DNA from: Natronorubrum halalkaliphilum
GTDB taxonomy: Archaea; Halobacteriota; Halobacteria; Halobacteriales; Natrialbaceae
Direction of reading: 5' to 3'
Assembly (NCBI RefSeq): GCF_009834785.1
Contig: NZ_WUYX01000053.1
Span: 72,656-136,655, forward strand
DNA length: 64,000 bases
Shown here piece after piece: positions 1 through 8,932 of the stretch. The notes under the pieces were generated by a model. That model saw only the letters and a program-made list of their open reading frames with translations, made no database searches and was not told the DNA's origin. Every line of letters begins with the position of its first letter. Position 1 is the stretch's first letter. Made by a program: the position numbers and the translations under genes.

Positions 1-692
1 CCGTCATCTTCGTTGATCTCGAGGTCGTCGATCGTCAACTGATCGACGTCCATCGTTTCGATCGTGAGGTGCTGGATCGTGAGTTCGTCAGCGTCCTCGT
101 CGATCAGATCCTGGCCGTTAGCGTCGTCGTTCTCATCGTCGACGCCGTTGTCGTCGTCAGCACCGTTTTCATCATCTGCGTCAGTGTCGTTCTCTTCTGC
201 ATCGTTTTCGTCATCTGCGTCGTCCTCGTCATCGGCATCATCGACGCCGTTGTCCTCGTCATCGACACCGGCGTCTTCCTCATCATCCGTTACGTCTTCA
301 CCATCGAGTTCGAGATCGTCGATCGAGACGTCCTCGAGTTCGAGGTGCTCGATCTCGATGTCGGAGATCGTCACCTGATCGCCGTCAGCGTCATCCTGTG
401 CGCCGTTTTCGTCGTCAGCGTCGTCGTTTTCCTCCTCGATCTCGTCGACTTCCTCGTCGAGATCGTCCTCGTCAATGTCGAGGTTCTCGACGTTTATCTC
501 CTCGATCGAGGCCTGCTCGACGGTGATGTTCTCGAGCTGGAGGGTCTCCACCTGTACGTTTTCGAGCGTTGCGTTCATGTCTCCGGCGTCGTCGTTCGCT
601 CCCGACGTTGCGCCTGCGAGGGCAGGACCCCCCGACATCGCAACCATCAGCGCGACGAAGATGACTCCGAGTGTCTGCGATCGTGAAACCAT
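1..692 (-). CDS. Secreted acidic Asp/Asn-rich repeat protein, copy 1 (C-terminus beyond the window edge)
   Basis: Starts at ATG 692 and stays open to base 1, so only about 230 N-terminal residues are visible. A Sec-type signal peptide (MVSRSQTLGVIFVALMVAMS, then GGPALAGA) is followed by short hydrophobic/polar alternating strands (TLENVQVETL, ISDIEIEHLELEDVSI) and by low-complexity blocks such as DDEDNGVDDADD. It is a paralogue of the next gene (1144-2781), sharing the signal peptide, the strand blocks and the upstream region, but its acidic repeat blocks are shorter. Function is not recognisable. The NG-containing Asp blocks recall thrombospondin type 3/calcium-binding repeats and the strand blocks suggest a beta-solenoid; both are inference. 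Likely location is the cell surface or the medium. Confidence 0.8.
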   Translation of the reverse strand, partial: MVSRSQTLGVIFVALMVAMSGGPALAGATSGANDDAGDMNATLENVQVETLQLENITVEQASIEEINVENLDIDEDDLDEEVDEIEEENDDADDENGAQDDADGDQVTISDIEIEHLELEDVSIDDLELDGEDVTDDEEDAGVDDEDNGVDDADDEDDADDENDAEENDTDADDENGADDDNGVDDENDDANGQDLIDEDADELTIQHLTIETMDVDQLTIDDLEINEDD

Positions 693-1143
693 GCATTCGT
701 TCCTACCGGCGGATCACCGCTAAAACGAGCCGACTGTTACAGTCTTCAGTCGGCGAAACACGCTGTTGGAACTCGTGCGATAATCGCTAATCCGTCGTTC
801 ATCGTACTCGGCTCGATGACTCTCATCGCGGCCGGACGAACGATGCTGATCGAAGCGAATCGGTATTGTGCCTGCGCTCGCCACCGACTTATGGCAACTG
901 CCGCAGAACGTCCCGTTACCGGCTTTTCACACTCTCCGATAACTGATACGGGACGATGCAGACTGGCCTGACCGGGCGATAGCAAGGATAGCGGCGTGTC
1001 GCACGAACCAGTACGGATTCGTCTCGAGGAGCGAGCCGTCGGCTCCAGGCTGTGACGATCGGTCGCAAAAAAAGCGCAAGCGGAAACCGGTCGGCATCGC
1101 GCCGACCGCTGCGGTAGTGCGTCGATCGGCGACGGTGTGCCGA
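693..1143. other. Gene-free stretch between the two acidic repeat genes; duplicated upstream region
   Basis: No gene seen. The part next to the 692 start (about 693-923) is recognisably homologous to the region upstream of the second paralogue (about 2782-3012): both contain CTACCGGCGGATCAC, GCTAAAACGAGCCGACTG and TGTGCCTGCGCTCGCCAC in the same order and spacing. The remainder (924-1143) shows nothing I can name. Confidence 0.7.
717..726 (-). promoter_or_regulatory. Probable TATA element of acidic repeat protein copy 1
   Basis: The minus strand reads CTCGTTTTAGC centred about 29 nt upstream of ATG 692. The same element lies at the same distance before ATG 2781. The spacing fits a leaderless haloarchaeal transcript. 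Confidence 0.5.
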
Positions 1144-2781
1144 TCAGTTCAGGACGCCGAGGATGCCGTCGTCATCTTCCTCTTCTTCGTCATCCTCGTC
1201 GTCGTCATCGTCGTCGAGGCCGTTGTCGTCATCGTCGGCCTCGTCGTCATCGTCCATTTCGGTGTCGTCAGCGTCCTCGAGGTCGGCTGCGTCACCGAGC
1301 GTCAGGGATTCGGCGGTTGCGTCACCGATGTCGATCGAAGACGCGGAGGCGTGCTCGACGGTTTCTTCGTCGTCAGCCTCGTCGTCATCGTCGACACCGA
1401 CGTCGTCATCGTCAGCATCGTCAACGCCGTTTTCGTCATCAGCGTCGTCCATGCCGTTTTCGTCGTCGTCGGCATCATCGACGCCGTTTTCGTCGTCAGC
1501 GTCGTCGTCATCTGCGAGACCGTTCTCGTCGTCAGCCTCGTCATCTTCCTCGTCCGCGAGGCCGTTCTCGTCATCGTCCATCGCATCGTCTTCCTCGACG
1601 TGCTCGACGGTCATCGAGTCGATGGTGATCTCGTCAACATCGAACTGCTCGATGGTGAGCTCGTCGATATGTTGCTCTTCGGTGTCAGCGTCGTCGTCAG
1701 CCTCGTCAGTGTCGTTGTCGTCAGCATCGTCGAGGCCGTTGTCGTCAGCCTCGTCGTCATCGTCGACACCAACGTCGTTCTCGTCGTCAGCTTCGTCGTC
1801 ATCTGCGAGACCGTTCTCATCATCGTCGGCTTCGTCGTCATCTGCGAGGCCGTTCTCGTCATCGTCGGCTTCGTCGTCAGCCTCGTCGTCCTCGACGGTC
1901 AGCTCGTCGATGGTGAGCGTCTCGACGTCCATCGTTTCGATGGTGAGCTCGTCGATGGTGAGCTCGTCAGCGTCCTCGTCGATCAGATCCTGCTCGTCGT
2001 CGGCGTCATCGACGCCGTTTTCGTCGTCGTCGGCATCGTCAACGCCGTTTTCGTCGTCGTCGGCATCGTCAACGCCGTTCTCGTCGTCGGCGTCATCCAT
2101 GCCGTTTTCGTCGTCGTCAGCATCGTCAACGCCGTTTTCGTCGTCGTCGGCGTCATCGATACCGTTCTCGTCATCGTCGGCATCGTCAACGCCGTTTTCG
2201 TCGTCGGCGTCATCCATGCCGTTCTCGTCAGCGTCCATCTCGTCGTCCTCATCGAGCTCGAGATCCTCGATCGAGACGTCCTCGAGTTCGAGGTGCTCGA
2301 TCTCGATGTCGGAGATGGTCACTTCTTCGTCGTCGGCGTCATCGACGCCGTTTTCGTCATCAGCGTCGTCAACGCCGTTTTCGTCGTCAGCGTCGTCCAT
2401 GCCGTTTTCGTCATCGTCGGCATCATCGACGCCGTTATCGTCGTCAGCGTCGTCGAGACCATTGTCGTCATCGTCGGCCTCGTCAACGCCATTGTCGTCA
2501 TCTGCGTCGTCAACGCCGTTCTCGTCAGCGTCGTCGAGCTCATCCTCGAGTTCCTCCGTGTCCGCGTCGAGGTCCTCGACGTTCAGCTCTTCAATCGTGG
2601 CGTTCTCGATAGTGACGTTATCGAGGTCCAGTGTCTCTACCTGTACGTTTTCGAGTGTTACGCCCATGTCTCCGGCGTCGTCGTTCGCTCCTGACGTTGC
2701 GCCTGCGAGGGCAGGACCCCCCGACATCGCAACCATCAGCGCGACGAAGACGACTCCGAGTTTCTGCGGTCGTGAAACCAT
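1144..2781 (-). CDS. Secreted acidic Asp/Asn-rich repeat protein, copy 2
   Basis: 545 residues from ATG 2781. A Sec signal peptide (residues 1 to about 28, ending PALAGA) precedes a mature chain that is almost only Asp, Glu, Ala, Asn, Gly and Val. Two kinds of block alternate. Many copies of a 10-11 residue unit of the type DDENGVDDADD, with V/M/I/L at the variable position, resemble Ca-binding thrombospondin type 3 repeats. Between them lie four or five strand-like blocks (LTIDELTIETMDVETLTIDE, ISDIEIEHLELEDVSIEDLE) that look like beta-solenoid rungs. There is no PGF-CTERM or LPXTG-like anchor; the C-terminus is acidic and ends DGILGVLN. I do not recognise a named family. A surface or matrix protein that binds divalent cations is an inference. 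The uniform codon pattern leaves long stop-free antisense frames, which are artefacts. Confidence 0.85.
   Translation of the reverse strand: MVSRPQKLGVVFVALMVAMSGGPALAGATSGANDDAGDMGVTLENVQVETLDLDNVTIENATIEELNVEDLDADTEELEDELDDADENGVDDADDDNGVDEADDDDNGLDDADDDNGVDDADDDENGMDDADDENGVDDADDENGVDDADDEEVTISDIEIEHLELEDVSIEDLELDEDDEMDADENGMDDADDENGVDDADDDENGIDDADDDENGVDDADDDENGMDDADDENGVDDADDDENGVDDADDDENGVDDADDEQDLIDEDADELTIDELTIETMDVETLTIDELTVEDDEADDEADDDENGLADDDEADDDENGLADDDEADDENDVGVDDDDEADDNGLDDADDNDTDEADDDADTEEQHIDELTIEQFDVDEITIDSMTVEHVEEDDAMDDDENGLADEEDDEADDENGLADDDDADDENGVDDADDDENGMDDADDENGVDDADDDDVGVDDDDEADDEETVEHASASSIDIGDATAESLTLGDAADLEDADDTEMDDDDEADDDDNGLDDDDDDEDDEEEEDDDGILGVLN
1981..2260 (-). 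repeat. Tandem coding repeats for DDENGxDDAD units
   Basis: Densest run of the 30-33 bp repeat encoding DDENG(V/M/I)DDADD inside the acidic repeat protein; further runs lie at about 1420-1520 and 2330-2530. The DNA units differ mostly at synonymous or V/M/I positions, so copy number could change by recombination or slippage. Confidence 0.8.
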
Positions 2782-3110
2782 GCACTTTCTCCTACCGGCG
2801 GATCACGGCTAAAACGAGCCGACTGTTACAGGATTATCTCGGTGAAACACACAGTTAGAAATCCTGCAACGGTCCCTAATCAGTTGTTCATCCTGTCGGA
2901 AGCGAGGAGAGTCATACAGGCCAATTCGGCGACCCCGTTGATCGAGAATTGCTCTTGTGCCTGCGCTCGCCACTCCGATACCACAATCGCCGGAGAACGG
3001 AACGTTTACCGCGCGAGTGTCGCGTCGCGGGCCCAACCCTTATCTGCGTTCGATCGGCCGCTCGGACGGAATCTTCACTGACTTACGTCCGACAGCCCAA
3101 CCCACGAGCA
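2782..3110. other. Gene-free stretch upstream of the acidic repeat gene and tgtA
   Basis: Divergent intergenic region. The left part (2782 to about 3012) is the second copy of the duplicated upstream segment described at 693-923, including the TATA-like element at about 2806-2815. The right part should hold the tgtA promoter, but I could not identify a clear TATA box. Confidence 0.6.
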
Positions 3111-4589
3111 ATGCGCGAGTGCTTCGAAGTCAGGGATACGGATGTCGGCGGCCGAATCGGCGAGCTCACCGTCCCGCGAGCCGACGTAACCGTCGAAACG
3201 CCGGCGCTGCTGCCGGTGATCAATCCGAACTTGGATACGATCAGCCCCCGCCGGCTCGCCGCGGAGTTCGGCGCCGAAATTCTCATCACGAACTCGTATA
3301 TCATCCACGGTACCGAGGACGTCCGCGAGGCGGCCCTCGAGGACGGCCTGCACGACCTCCTCGATTTCCCGGGTGCGATCATGACCGACTCGGGCTCCTT
3401 CCAGCTGTCCGAATACGGGGAAATCGACGTGACGACCGAGGAAATCCTCGAGTTCCAGCACGCGATCGGATCCGACATCGCAACGCCCGTCGACATCCCG
3501 ACCCCGCCGGACGTCTCTCGCGAGCGCGCCGCGGACGAACTCGAGACGACTCAGGAGCGCCTCGAGATCGCCGATGACGCCGAGACGGGCGAGATGCTCG
3601 TCAGCGCGCCCGTTCAGGGCTCGACCTACCCCGACCTGCGCGAGGCGGCCGGTCACCACGCGGACGGGACCGGATTGGACGTCTTCCCTGTCGGCGCGAT
3701 CGTCCCGCTGCTGAACGATTACCGGTACGACGACATGGTCGACGCCGTCGCCGCCGCCAAGCGCGGCCTGGGCGCCGACGCCCCGGTCCACCTCTTCGGG
3801 GCCGGCCATCCCATGATGTTCGCACTCGGCGTCGCGATGGGGTGTGACCTGTTCGACTCCGCCGCCTACGCGCTCTACGCCCGCGACGATCGGTACCTGA
3901 CGGTTCGGGGAACTCGCCACCTCGAGGAGTTAGACTACCTGCCCTGTTCGTGTCCCGTCTGTACTGAACACTCGCCCGACGACCTCCGCGCGCTCTCGGA
4001 CAAGCCACGGGAGAAAGAGCTCGCCGCGCACAATCTCCACGTCACGTTCGAGGAGATCCGCCGGATCAAGCAGGCCATCCGCGCGGGCAACCTCCTCGAA
4101 CTGGTCGAACAGCGCGCTCGCGCTCATCCGACGATGCTCGACGGCTACCGCACGCTGCTCGATCACGCCGCACAACTCGAGCGTTCGGATCCCGTCTCGA
4201 AAGGGGCCTTTTTCTACACCTCTCACGAGAGCGCCCGCCGGCCCGAGGTGTTGCGCCACCATCAGCGGCTCGATCGGCTCTCGGTTCCGGACTCGCTGTT
4301 TCTCACCGAGGGCGGCCCCGCGCGCGGCGACGAGTTCGACGACTCCTGGCGCGTCGAGCCGCCCTTCGGCCCCTTCCCGCGGTCGCTCTCGAAGAGCTAT
4401 CCGTTTACGGCCGAACTGCCCGCCCGGACGGACCGCGCGGCCCTCGAGGCCGCGGCCGAGGGCGTCGCGCGACTCGCCGAGGCGAATCCGGACGCCGAGA
4501 TCACGCTGGGCCACGACGGGTGGCCGACGGCGGTGCTCGAGCGGATTCCGAGCGGTGTCTCCCTGATCGATCTGACGGACGACCAGTAG
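3111..4589 (+). CDS. tgtA: tRNA-guanine(15) transglycosylase (archaeosine tRNA-ribosyltransferase)
   Basis: Exchanges guanine-15 of archaeal tRNA for preQ0, the first tRNA-level step towards archaeosine. 492 residues from ATG 3111, chosen because the family begins just before [16 protein letters not shown]; the frame is open further upstream. Visible family features are the active-site block [13 protein letters not shown] (residues about 90-102), the second catalytic region with [20 protein letters not shown] and [12 protein letters not shown], and the zinc site CSCPVC followed by a His in [10 protein letters not shown]. No C-terminal PUA domain is apparent, which is usual for the haloarchaeal form; the PUA sits in the paralogue ArcS at 13288-15051. 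The gene stands alone between the acidic repeat genes and the nos block. Confidence 0.95.
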   Translation: MRECFEVRDTDVGGRIGELTVPRADVTVETPALLPVINPNLDTISPRRLAAEFGAEILITNSYIIHGTEDVREAALEDGLHDLLDFPGAIMTDSGSFQLSEYGEIDVTTEEILEFQHAIGSDIATPVDIPTPPDVSRERAADELETTQERLEIADDAETGEMLVSAPVQGSTYPDLREAAGHHADGTGLDVFPVGAIVPLLNDYRYDDMVDAVAAAKRGLGADAPVHLFGAGHPMMFALGVAMGCDLFDSAAYALYARDDRYLTVRGTRHLEELDYLPCSCPVCTEHSPDDLRALSDKPREKELAAHNLHVTFEEIRRIKQAIRAGNLLELVEQRARAHPTMLDGYRTLLDHAAQLERSDPVSKGAFFYTSHESARRPEVLRHHQRLDRLSVPDSLFLTEGGPARGDEFDDSWRVEPPFGPFPRSLSKSYPFTAELPARTDRAALEAAAEGVARLAEANPDAEITLGHDGWPTAVLERIPSGVSLIDLTDDQ

Positions 4590-4675
4590 TCCGCGTGGGT
4601 TCGTGACCGGGACCGAGTGTAAACACGATAACGACAGCCGGTCTTTCGATGCCGTTCTAGGCGTGTACCAGACGG

Positions 4676-4683
4676 TATATTTT
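4676..4683 (+). promoter_or_regulatory. TATA box of the nosDFY operon
   Basis: TATATTTT lies about 27 nt upstream of GTG 4706. That spacing puts the transcript start at or next to this GTG and decides for it over the in-frame TTG at 4682, which falls inside the TATA box. Confidence 0.65.
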
Positions 4684-4705
4684 GTACACGGCCCAAGGAT
4701 CAGTC

Positions 4706-6643
4706 GTGCTCGACCTCTCGACGACGAACGTATTCCTCGGAGTGCTCGCCGTCGTCGTCCTCGCGAGCGTCGGACTGTTCGTCGTCGACCCCGGCTCGAC
4801 GACGCCCGACCCCGTCGTGTTCGACGATACGGTCCCCGTCGGGCTGACGCTCGAGGCCGAACGAGGGCTCGACGACGACGTCGAACTCCCCCGAACACAG
4901 GTGTTCTACTCGCAGTATCGGTACGTCGTCGGCTACTACGGCGTCGAGACGTTCGTGGAAACCCAGCGCCAGCCCGAACACGAACAGCGGTTCGGCTATC
5001 CGATGACGGTATACGTCTCCGACTACAGCGATACGGGTGTCGAACTGACCGAGGAAGGGCATCCAACCGCGGATCGGCAACCGGGCTGGACCGACGCCGA
5101 GTCGACGTGGTTCGTCGTCGACAGCGACGCCGTGACGCCCCACGGGAAAACCGTCGTCCCCTTCTCCGACCGGGAAGACGCCGCGGCGTTTACCGACGAA
5201 CACGGCGGCACCGTCCACGACTGGGCGTCGATCCTCGAGACGCGATTCGACGGCGACGACGCGACGGTTGCGCGCGACCGCGTCGACGACCGCCACCAGC
5301 AGGCCGACGAGCGGATCGAAACGGCCGAACCGCTCGCGGATCGGCCGACGTCGATCGTCGTCGGTGACGATACGGAGACCATCCAGGAAGCGATTGAGGA
5401 AGCGCCGGCGAACACGACGATCGAGATTCCGGAAGGAACCTACGAGGAGACCATCGAGATCGACCGCCCGGTCACGCTCGCCGGCGACGGTGACGTGACG
5501 CTTCGGGGCGACGGGAACGGGACGGTCGCGACGGTAATCGCCGATCGGGTGGCGATCACGGGCCTCGAGATCGACGGCGTCGGCAACGTGACGACTGAGG
5601 GGCGGGAGTTACCCGTCGATTTCGACGACGACGCGTGGGATGCCGCGCCCACCCAGTTCTACGCCGGCACGGACGCAGGAATCGCGACGTACGCGGCGGA
5701 CGAACTGCTCGTCCAGGACGTCCGCATCGACACGCCCGCGAGCGGAATCATCACCTACGCGGGAGCGGACATCGTGATCCGTGATGTCACGGTGTCCGGA
5801 CCGGAGGATCCGTCCGATGGGCTGGCCGGCGTGCTGTCGTTCCAGTCCGCAAGCGTGATCGAAGCCTCGACGTACCAGGGCGGGAGCAACGGCATCTACC
5901 TCTATCGGTCGCCGACCACCGTCATCCGCGAAAATACGCTCGAGGGGAATCGGCTCGGGATCCACCTGATGCACACGGACGATGCTCTCCTGGCTGACAA
6001 CGTCCTCCGAGGGCAGCAAAACACCGGGATCTACATCATGACCGGGCCCCAGCGGAACGCGGTCGTCGGAAACACCGTCCGGGAGACGGCGACCGGCCTC
6101 AGTCCCGGCGGGAGCGATACGTACGTCGCGGAGAACAGCCTCGTGGAGAACGAACTCGGGTTGCGGGTCGATACGACCGCTTCGATCTACGAGAACAACG
6201 TCGTCGCCGGAAACGATGTCGGTGCGGCCGTGTCCACCATCCTGCCGACGAACCGGGTGGTCGGGAACGACTTTGTCGCCAACGGCGAACACGCCACCGC
6301 GAGCGCCGGTCCGCTTCGGATCTGGAGTCACGGCGGCGACGGAAACTACTGGCAGGGCGGTGCCGGCGTCGCCGACGGCGACCGGGCCGACCGGTCGTAC
6401 ACTCCAACGGACGCGATCGACAGTCGACTCCATCGGACCGACGGAACCCAAACGCTTGCCCGCGCGCCGGCCCTCCAGGCCTTGGCCGGACTCGAGGGGT
6501 CGGTACCGGGCATGCGAACCGGCAGTATCGTCGACCAGGCCCCGACCTGTGAACCGAACAACCCGGACCTGCTCGAGCGCACCGGGTGGGCCGACCACGC
6601 CTGGCCGTGTTACGAGACGACGCGCACGATAACCCATGACTGA
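4706..6643 (+). CDS. nosD: NosD-type copper-site maturation protein with an N-terminal NosL-like domain
   Basis: 645 residues from GTG 4706. A signal anchor (about residues 5-27, VFLGVLAVVVLASVGLFVV) places the protein outside the membrane. Residues about 35-180 resemble NosL (VSDYS, TWFVVDSDAV, PFSDREDAAAFTDEHGG) but lack the copper-binding Cys/Met motif. From about residue 215 there is a right-handed parallel beta-helix of the NosD/CASH type, with repeats such as GIITYAGADIVIRDVTV, NGIYLYRSPTTVIRENTL and TGIYIMTGPQRNAVVGNTV. NosD with the NosFY transporter is known to support copper-centre assembly in nitrous oxide reductase. It overlaps nosF by 8 nt, so they are cotranscribed. nosZ is not in the window, so the client could be another copper enzyme. 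Confidence 0.88.
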   Translation: MLDLSTTNVFLGVLAVVVLASVGLFVVDPGSTTPDPVVFDDTVPVGLTLEAERGLDDDVELPRTQVFYSQYRYVVGYYGVETFVETQRQPEHEQRFGYPMTVYVSDYSDTGVELTEEGHPTADRQPGWTDAESTWFVVDSDAVTPHGKTVVPFSDREDAAAFTDEHGGTVHDWASILETRFDGDDATVARDRVDDRHQQADERIETAEPLADRPTSIVVGDDTETIQEAIEEAPANTTIEIPEGTYEETIEIDRPVTLAGDGDVTLRGDGNGTVATVIADRVAITGLEIDGVGNVTTEGRELPVDFDDDAWDAAPTQFYAGTDAGIATYAADELLVQDVRIDTPASGIITYAGADIVIRDVTVSGPEDPSDGLAGVLSFQSASVIEASTYQGGSNGIYLYRSPTTVIRENTLEGNRLGIHLMHTDDALLADNVLRGQQNTGIYIMTGPQRNAVVGNTVRETATGLSPGGSDTYVAENSLVENELGLRVDTTASIYENNVVAGNDVGAAVSTILPTNRVVGNDFVANGEHATASAGPLRIWSHGGDGNYWQGGAGVADGDRADRSYTPTDAIDSRLHRTDGTQTLARAPALQALAGLEGSVPGMRTGSIVDQAPTCEPNNPDLLERTGWADHAWPCYETTRTITHD

Positions 6644-7373
6644 CCACGAAACCGTACTCGAGGCGACCGGTATCGATCACGACTACGGGACGGTCTCCGT
6701 CCTGCAGGACGTCTCCGCCACCGTTCGTCGGGGGACGGTGACGACCCTGATCGGCCCGAACGGCTCCGGCAAGACGACGCTAATCCGGGCACTCGCCGGG
6801 CTTCACGAACCGACTCGCGGCGAGGTCACGTATCACGGCCCCCAGACCGCCCGTCGGATCGGCTACCTGCCACAACACCCCGCGTTTCGTCCCGGGTTCA
6901 CGTGCCTCGAGACGCTCGAATTTTACGCGTCGCTCGTGGGGATCGACCGCAAAGCCGCGGCGGCGTACTTGGAGCAGGTCGGCCTCGCAGACGCGACCGA
7001 TAGACCCGTCGAAGCGCTTTCGGGCGGGATGACGCGACTGCTCGGAATCGCACAGGCGACGATCGGCGACCCGCCCGTCGTCGTGCTCGACGAACCCGGA
7101 AGCGGCCTGGATCCGGGAATGAGCGCCCACGTGTTCGACGTCGCGGCCGACCTCGCCGACGACGGAATCGCGGTGCTGTTGAGTTCGCACGATCTGGAAC
7201 TCGTCGAACGCGTCGCCGATCGGGTGCTGGTGCTCTCCGACGGACGGATCGTCGAGCGGGGATCGACGGCGACCCTCGAGGCCGAGTACGGCGCCGACTC
7301 GCTGTGGTCGGTTTACGAAAGCGTCATCGAGGGCGACCTCGACACCGTTCGCGTTCAGGGTGAGCACGCATGA
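6636..7373 (+). CDS. nosF: ABC transporter ATPase NosF
   Basis: 245-residue ABC ATPase that powers the NosDFY maturation transporter. Walker A GPNGSGKT at residues 40-47, Q-loop in YLPQHPA (about 78-84), a degenerate signature LSGGM (128-132), Walker B VVVLDEP (148-154) and the switch His in LLSSHDLELV. Starts at ATG 6636 inside the end of nosD and overlaps nosY by ATGA at 7370-7373, so translation is probably coupled. Length and position between nosD and nosY make the assignment firm by synteny; from sequence alone it is a generic ABC-2-type ATPase. Confidence 0.9.
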   Translation: MTDHETVLEATGIDHDYGTVSVLQDVSATVRRGTVTTLIGPNGSGKTTLIRALAGLHEPTRGEVTYHGPQTARRIGYLPQHPAFRPGFTCLETLEFYASLVGIDRKAAAAYLEQVGLADATDRPVEALSGGMTRLLGIAQATIGDPPVVVLDEPGSGLDPGMSAHVFDVAADLADDGIAVLLSSHDLELVERVADRVLVLSDGRIVERGSTATLEAEYGADSLWSVYESVIEGDLDTVRVQGEHA

Positions 7374-8251
7374 GCGAGGACGGAGCGACGATCGGCCGGG
7401 ACGAACGGTCTCCGACCGACCACCGGCGATCGACGGCACCCGGGTCGACCCGGCTCCTCGAGACGATCGTCCGACGAGAGCTGCGAACGGTCGCTCGCAC
7501 CCGGACGTTCTTCGTGCTCGGGGCGGCCTTCGCCGCGGTCGTACTGGGCATCGCCTGGGTCGGCGAGAGCGTGCGAGCGGGCTACGTTCCGACGCTGGTC
7601 GACCTGCTCACACCGCTTGAGTTGCTCGTTCCGATCGTGGCTGTCGCGTTCGGCTACCGGGCCATCATCGGCGACGAGCAGCGAGGCGAACTCGACGTCC
7701 TGGAGACCTATCCCGTCTCGAGTCGCGAGATCGTCCTCGGCGTCTACGTCGGGCGAGCGATCGGCCTCCTCGCCGTCGTCGTCGTCCCGCTCGTCCTCGT
7801 CGGACTCGTCGTTTCGGTCACCGAGAGCGACGCTCTGCGGACCTACGCTTCACACGCGGGTGCCGACTCGCCGATCCTGTTCGCCCGGTTCGTCGTCCTG
7901 ACGGCGCTGTTCGCGCTGACGGTGCTCGCCGTCGCCATCGCGGTTTCGGCAATCGTGGGCGGGACGCGAAGCGCGCTCGCGCTCGCGATCGTCGCACTCG
8001 TCGTCCTCCTTGTCGGGTTGGACCTCGCGCTCGCGTACGGGTTCTCCGCCGGAGTGATCGGCGACGCCGGACTCGTCCACTCGCTGGCGATCAGTCCGCT
8101 CAGCGCGTACAGGGGACTCGTTTTCGAGAGCGCCGTCGTCGTCGCCGCGGGCACCGGTCCGGCGGTCGCTGCGCCCGTCTCGAGTCTGCTGAGTTTCGTC
8201 CTCTGGACGGTTGCCTCGCTCGCGGTTGCAACGTGGGCGGTCAACCGGTGA
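7370..8251 (+). CDS. nosY: ABC-2 type permease NosY
   Basis: 293 residues with about six membrane segments (roughly 50-68, 82-103, 128-150, 175-200, 205-228 and 262-288). The cytoplasmic motif FGYRAIIGDEQRGELDVLETYPVSSREIVLGVYVGR (about residues 90-125) is characteristic of the NosY permease family. It would form the membrane part of the NosDFY complex. It overlaps nosF by four bases and is the last gene of the operon; a short convergent gap separates it from nosL. Confidence 0.88.
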   Translation: MSEDGATIGRDERSPTDHRRSTAPGSTRLLETIVRRELRTVARTRTFFVLGAAFAAVVLGIAWVGESVRAGYVPTLVDLLTPLELLVPIVAVAFGYRAIIGDEQRGELDVLETYPVSSREIVLGVYVGRAIGLLAVVVVPLVLVGLVVSVTESDALRTYASHAGADSPILFARFVVLTALFALTVLAVAIAVSAIVGGTRSALALAIVALVVLLVGLDLALAYGFSAGVIGDAGLVHSLAISPLSAYRGLVFESAVVVAAGTGPAVAAPVSSLLSFVLWTVASLAVATWAVNR

Positions 8252-8321
8252 CGTCTTCGCTGTCTTTGCCGTCTTTGCCGTCTTCGCTCGTCTCGAAAAG
8301 AGAACTCCCCGCTTGCCGCAT
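8252..8321. other. Convergent gap between nosY and nosL with a short direct repeat
   Basis: Contains three 9-bp near-repeats of the type CTTTGCCGT/CTTCGCTGT at about 8264-8288. No clear terminator hairpin is visible. Confidence 0.4.
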
Positions 8322-8906
8322 TTACATCAAGGACATGACGAGGTCCTGCGTCACCTCGTCGTGATCGTAGATTTCGCCGCCGTAATCCGCCTGGAACTCC
8401 GCCGCCTCGTCGGCGTTGCTGAACGGGACGAGCGACGCCCCCATCGCCCCTCCCACCTCGCTGTCGGCGACCAGCGTGAGTCCCGCCGCGTCGCCGAAGG
8501 CGTCGGCCTCGAGATGGCGAGTTGCCACGAGACCGTCTTCGTCCTCCTGAATCTCGTAGTCGACCGCGGAGTAGTCGGTCAGGTAGACGACCGTCGGTTC
8601 GGCCTCGGCCTCGTTATCGAAGGTAAACGCGTACGTACACAGCGAACTGCAGAACCGTGCCGGACGGTCCTCGTCGAGGATCTCCGTCGGGTCTTCGTAG
8701 TGCGTCTGGCCGGCCGGTCCAGCGTGACCGCCGATCCGCATCGTACAGTTGTCACAGTCGTGGTCGTCGTCGACTTCGATCGCGTCGGGGACGCTCGCCT
8801 CCTCGCCGTCGAGACAGCCGGCGACCGCGCCGAGACAGACTGCCCCGACGCTACCCAGGACGGTTCGACGGGTCACGATCCGACCGGTCGTGTCGGTTGA
8901 ATCCAT
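8322..8906 (-). CDS. nosL: NosL copper lipoprotein
   Basis: 194 residues from ATG 8906. The N-terminus RRTVLGSVGAVCLGAVAGC is a Tat signal with a lipobox, so the protein is probably tethered outside the membrane. The copper-binding motif CDNCTMRI (about residues 50-57) and a second Cys pair in RFCSSLC are present, followed by the NosL fold features VVYLTDYSAVDYE, LVPFSNADEAAEFQADYGG. NosL is a Cu(I)-binding accessory protein for nitrous oxide reductase. It faces nosDFY convergently and shares a divergent promoter region with the SCO gene at 9041. The TATA-like GGTTTACC lies about 25 nt upstream of the chosen start, supporting ATG 8906 over the in-frame upstream ATG at 8978. Confidence 0.9.
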   Translation of the reverse strand: MDSTDTTGRIVTRRTVLGSVGAVCLGAVAGCLDGEEASVPDAIEVDDDHDCDNCTMRIGGHAGPAGQTHYEDPTEILDEDRPARFCSSLCTYAFTFDNEAEAEPTVVYLTDYSAVDYEIQEDEDGLVATRHLEADAFGDAAGLTLVADSEVGGAMGASLVPFSNADEAAEFQADYGGEIYDHDEVTQDLVMSLM

Positions 8907-8932
8907 ACTCGAGGTTGGCAGTCTCGAGGTAA

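Noticed and set aside
69-686. Plus-strand frame with Val/Leu-rich translation that looks like a membrane protein
   Set aside because: Antisense artefact of the partial acidic repeat gene.
1117-2812. Long plus-strand open frames of 525 and 549 codons opposite the acidic repeat gene
   Set aside because: They are the antisense of GAC/GAG/GTC-type codons, which cannot give stops in these frames. Their Val/Ile or Ser-only products are not protein-like, while the minus-strand frame has a signal peptide.
3930-5066. 378-codon minus frame across tgtA and nosD
   Set aside because: Arg-rich composition and overlap with two well-supported genes.
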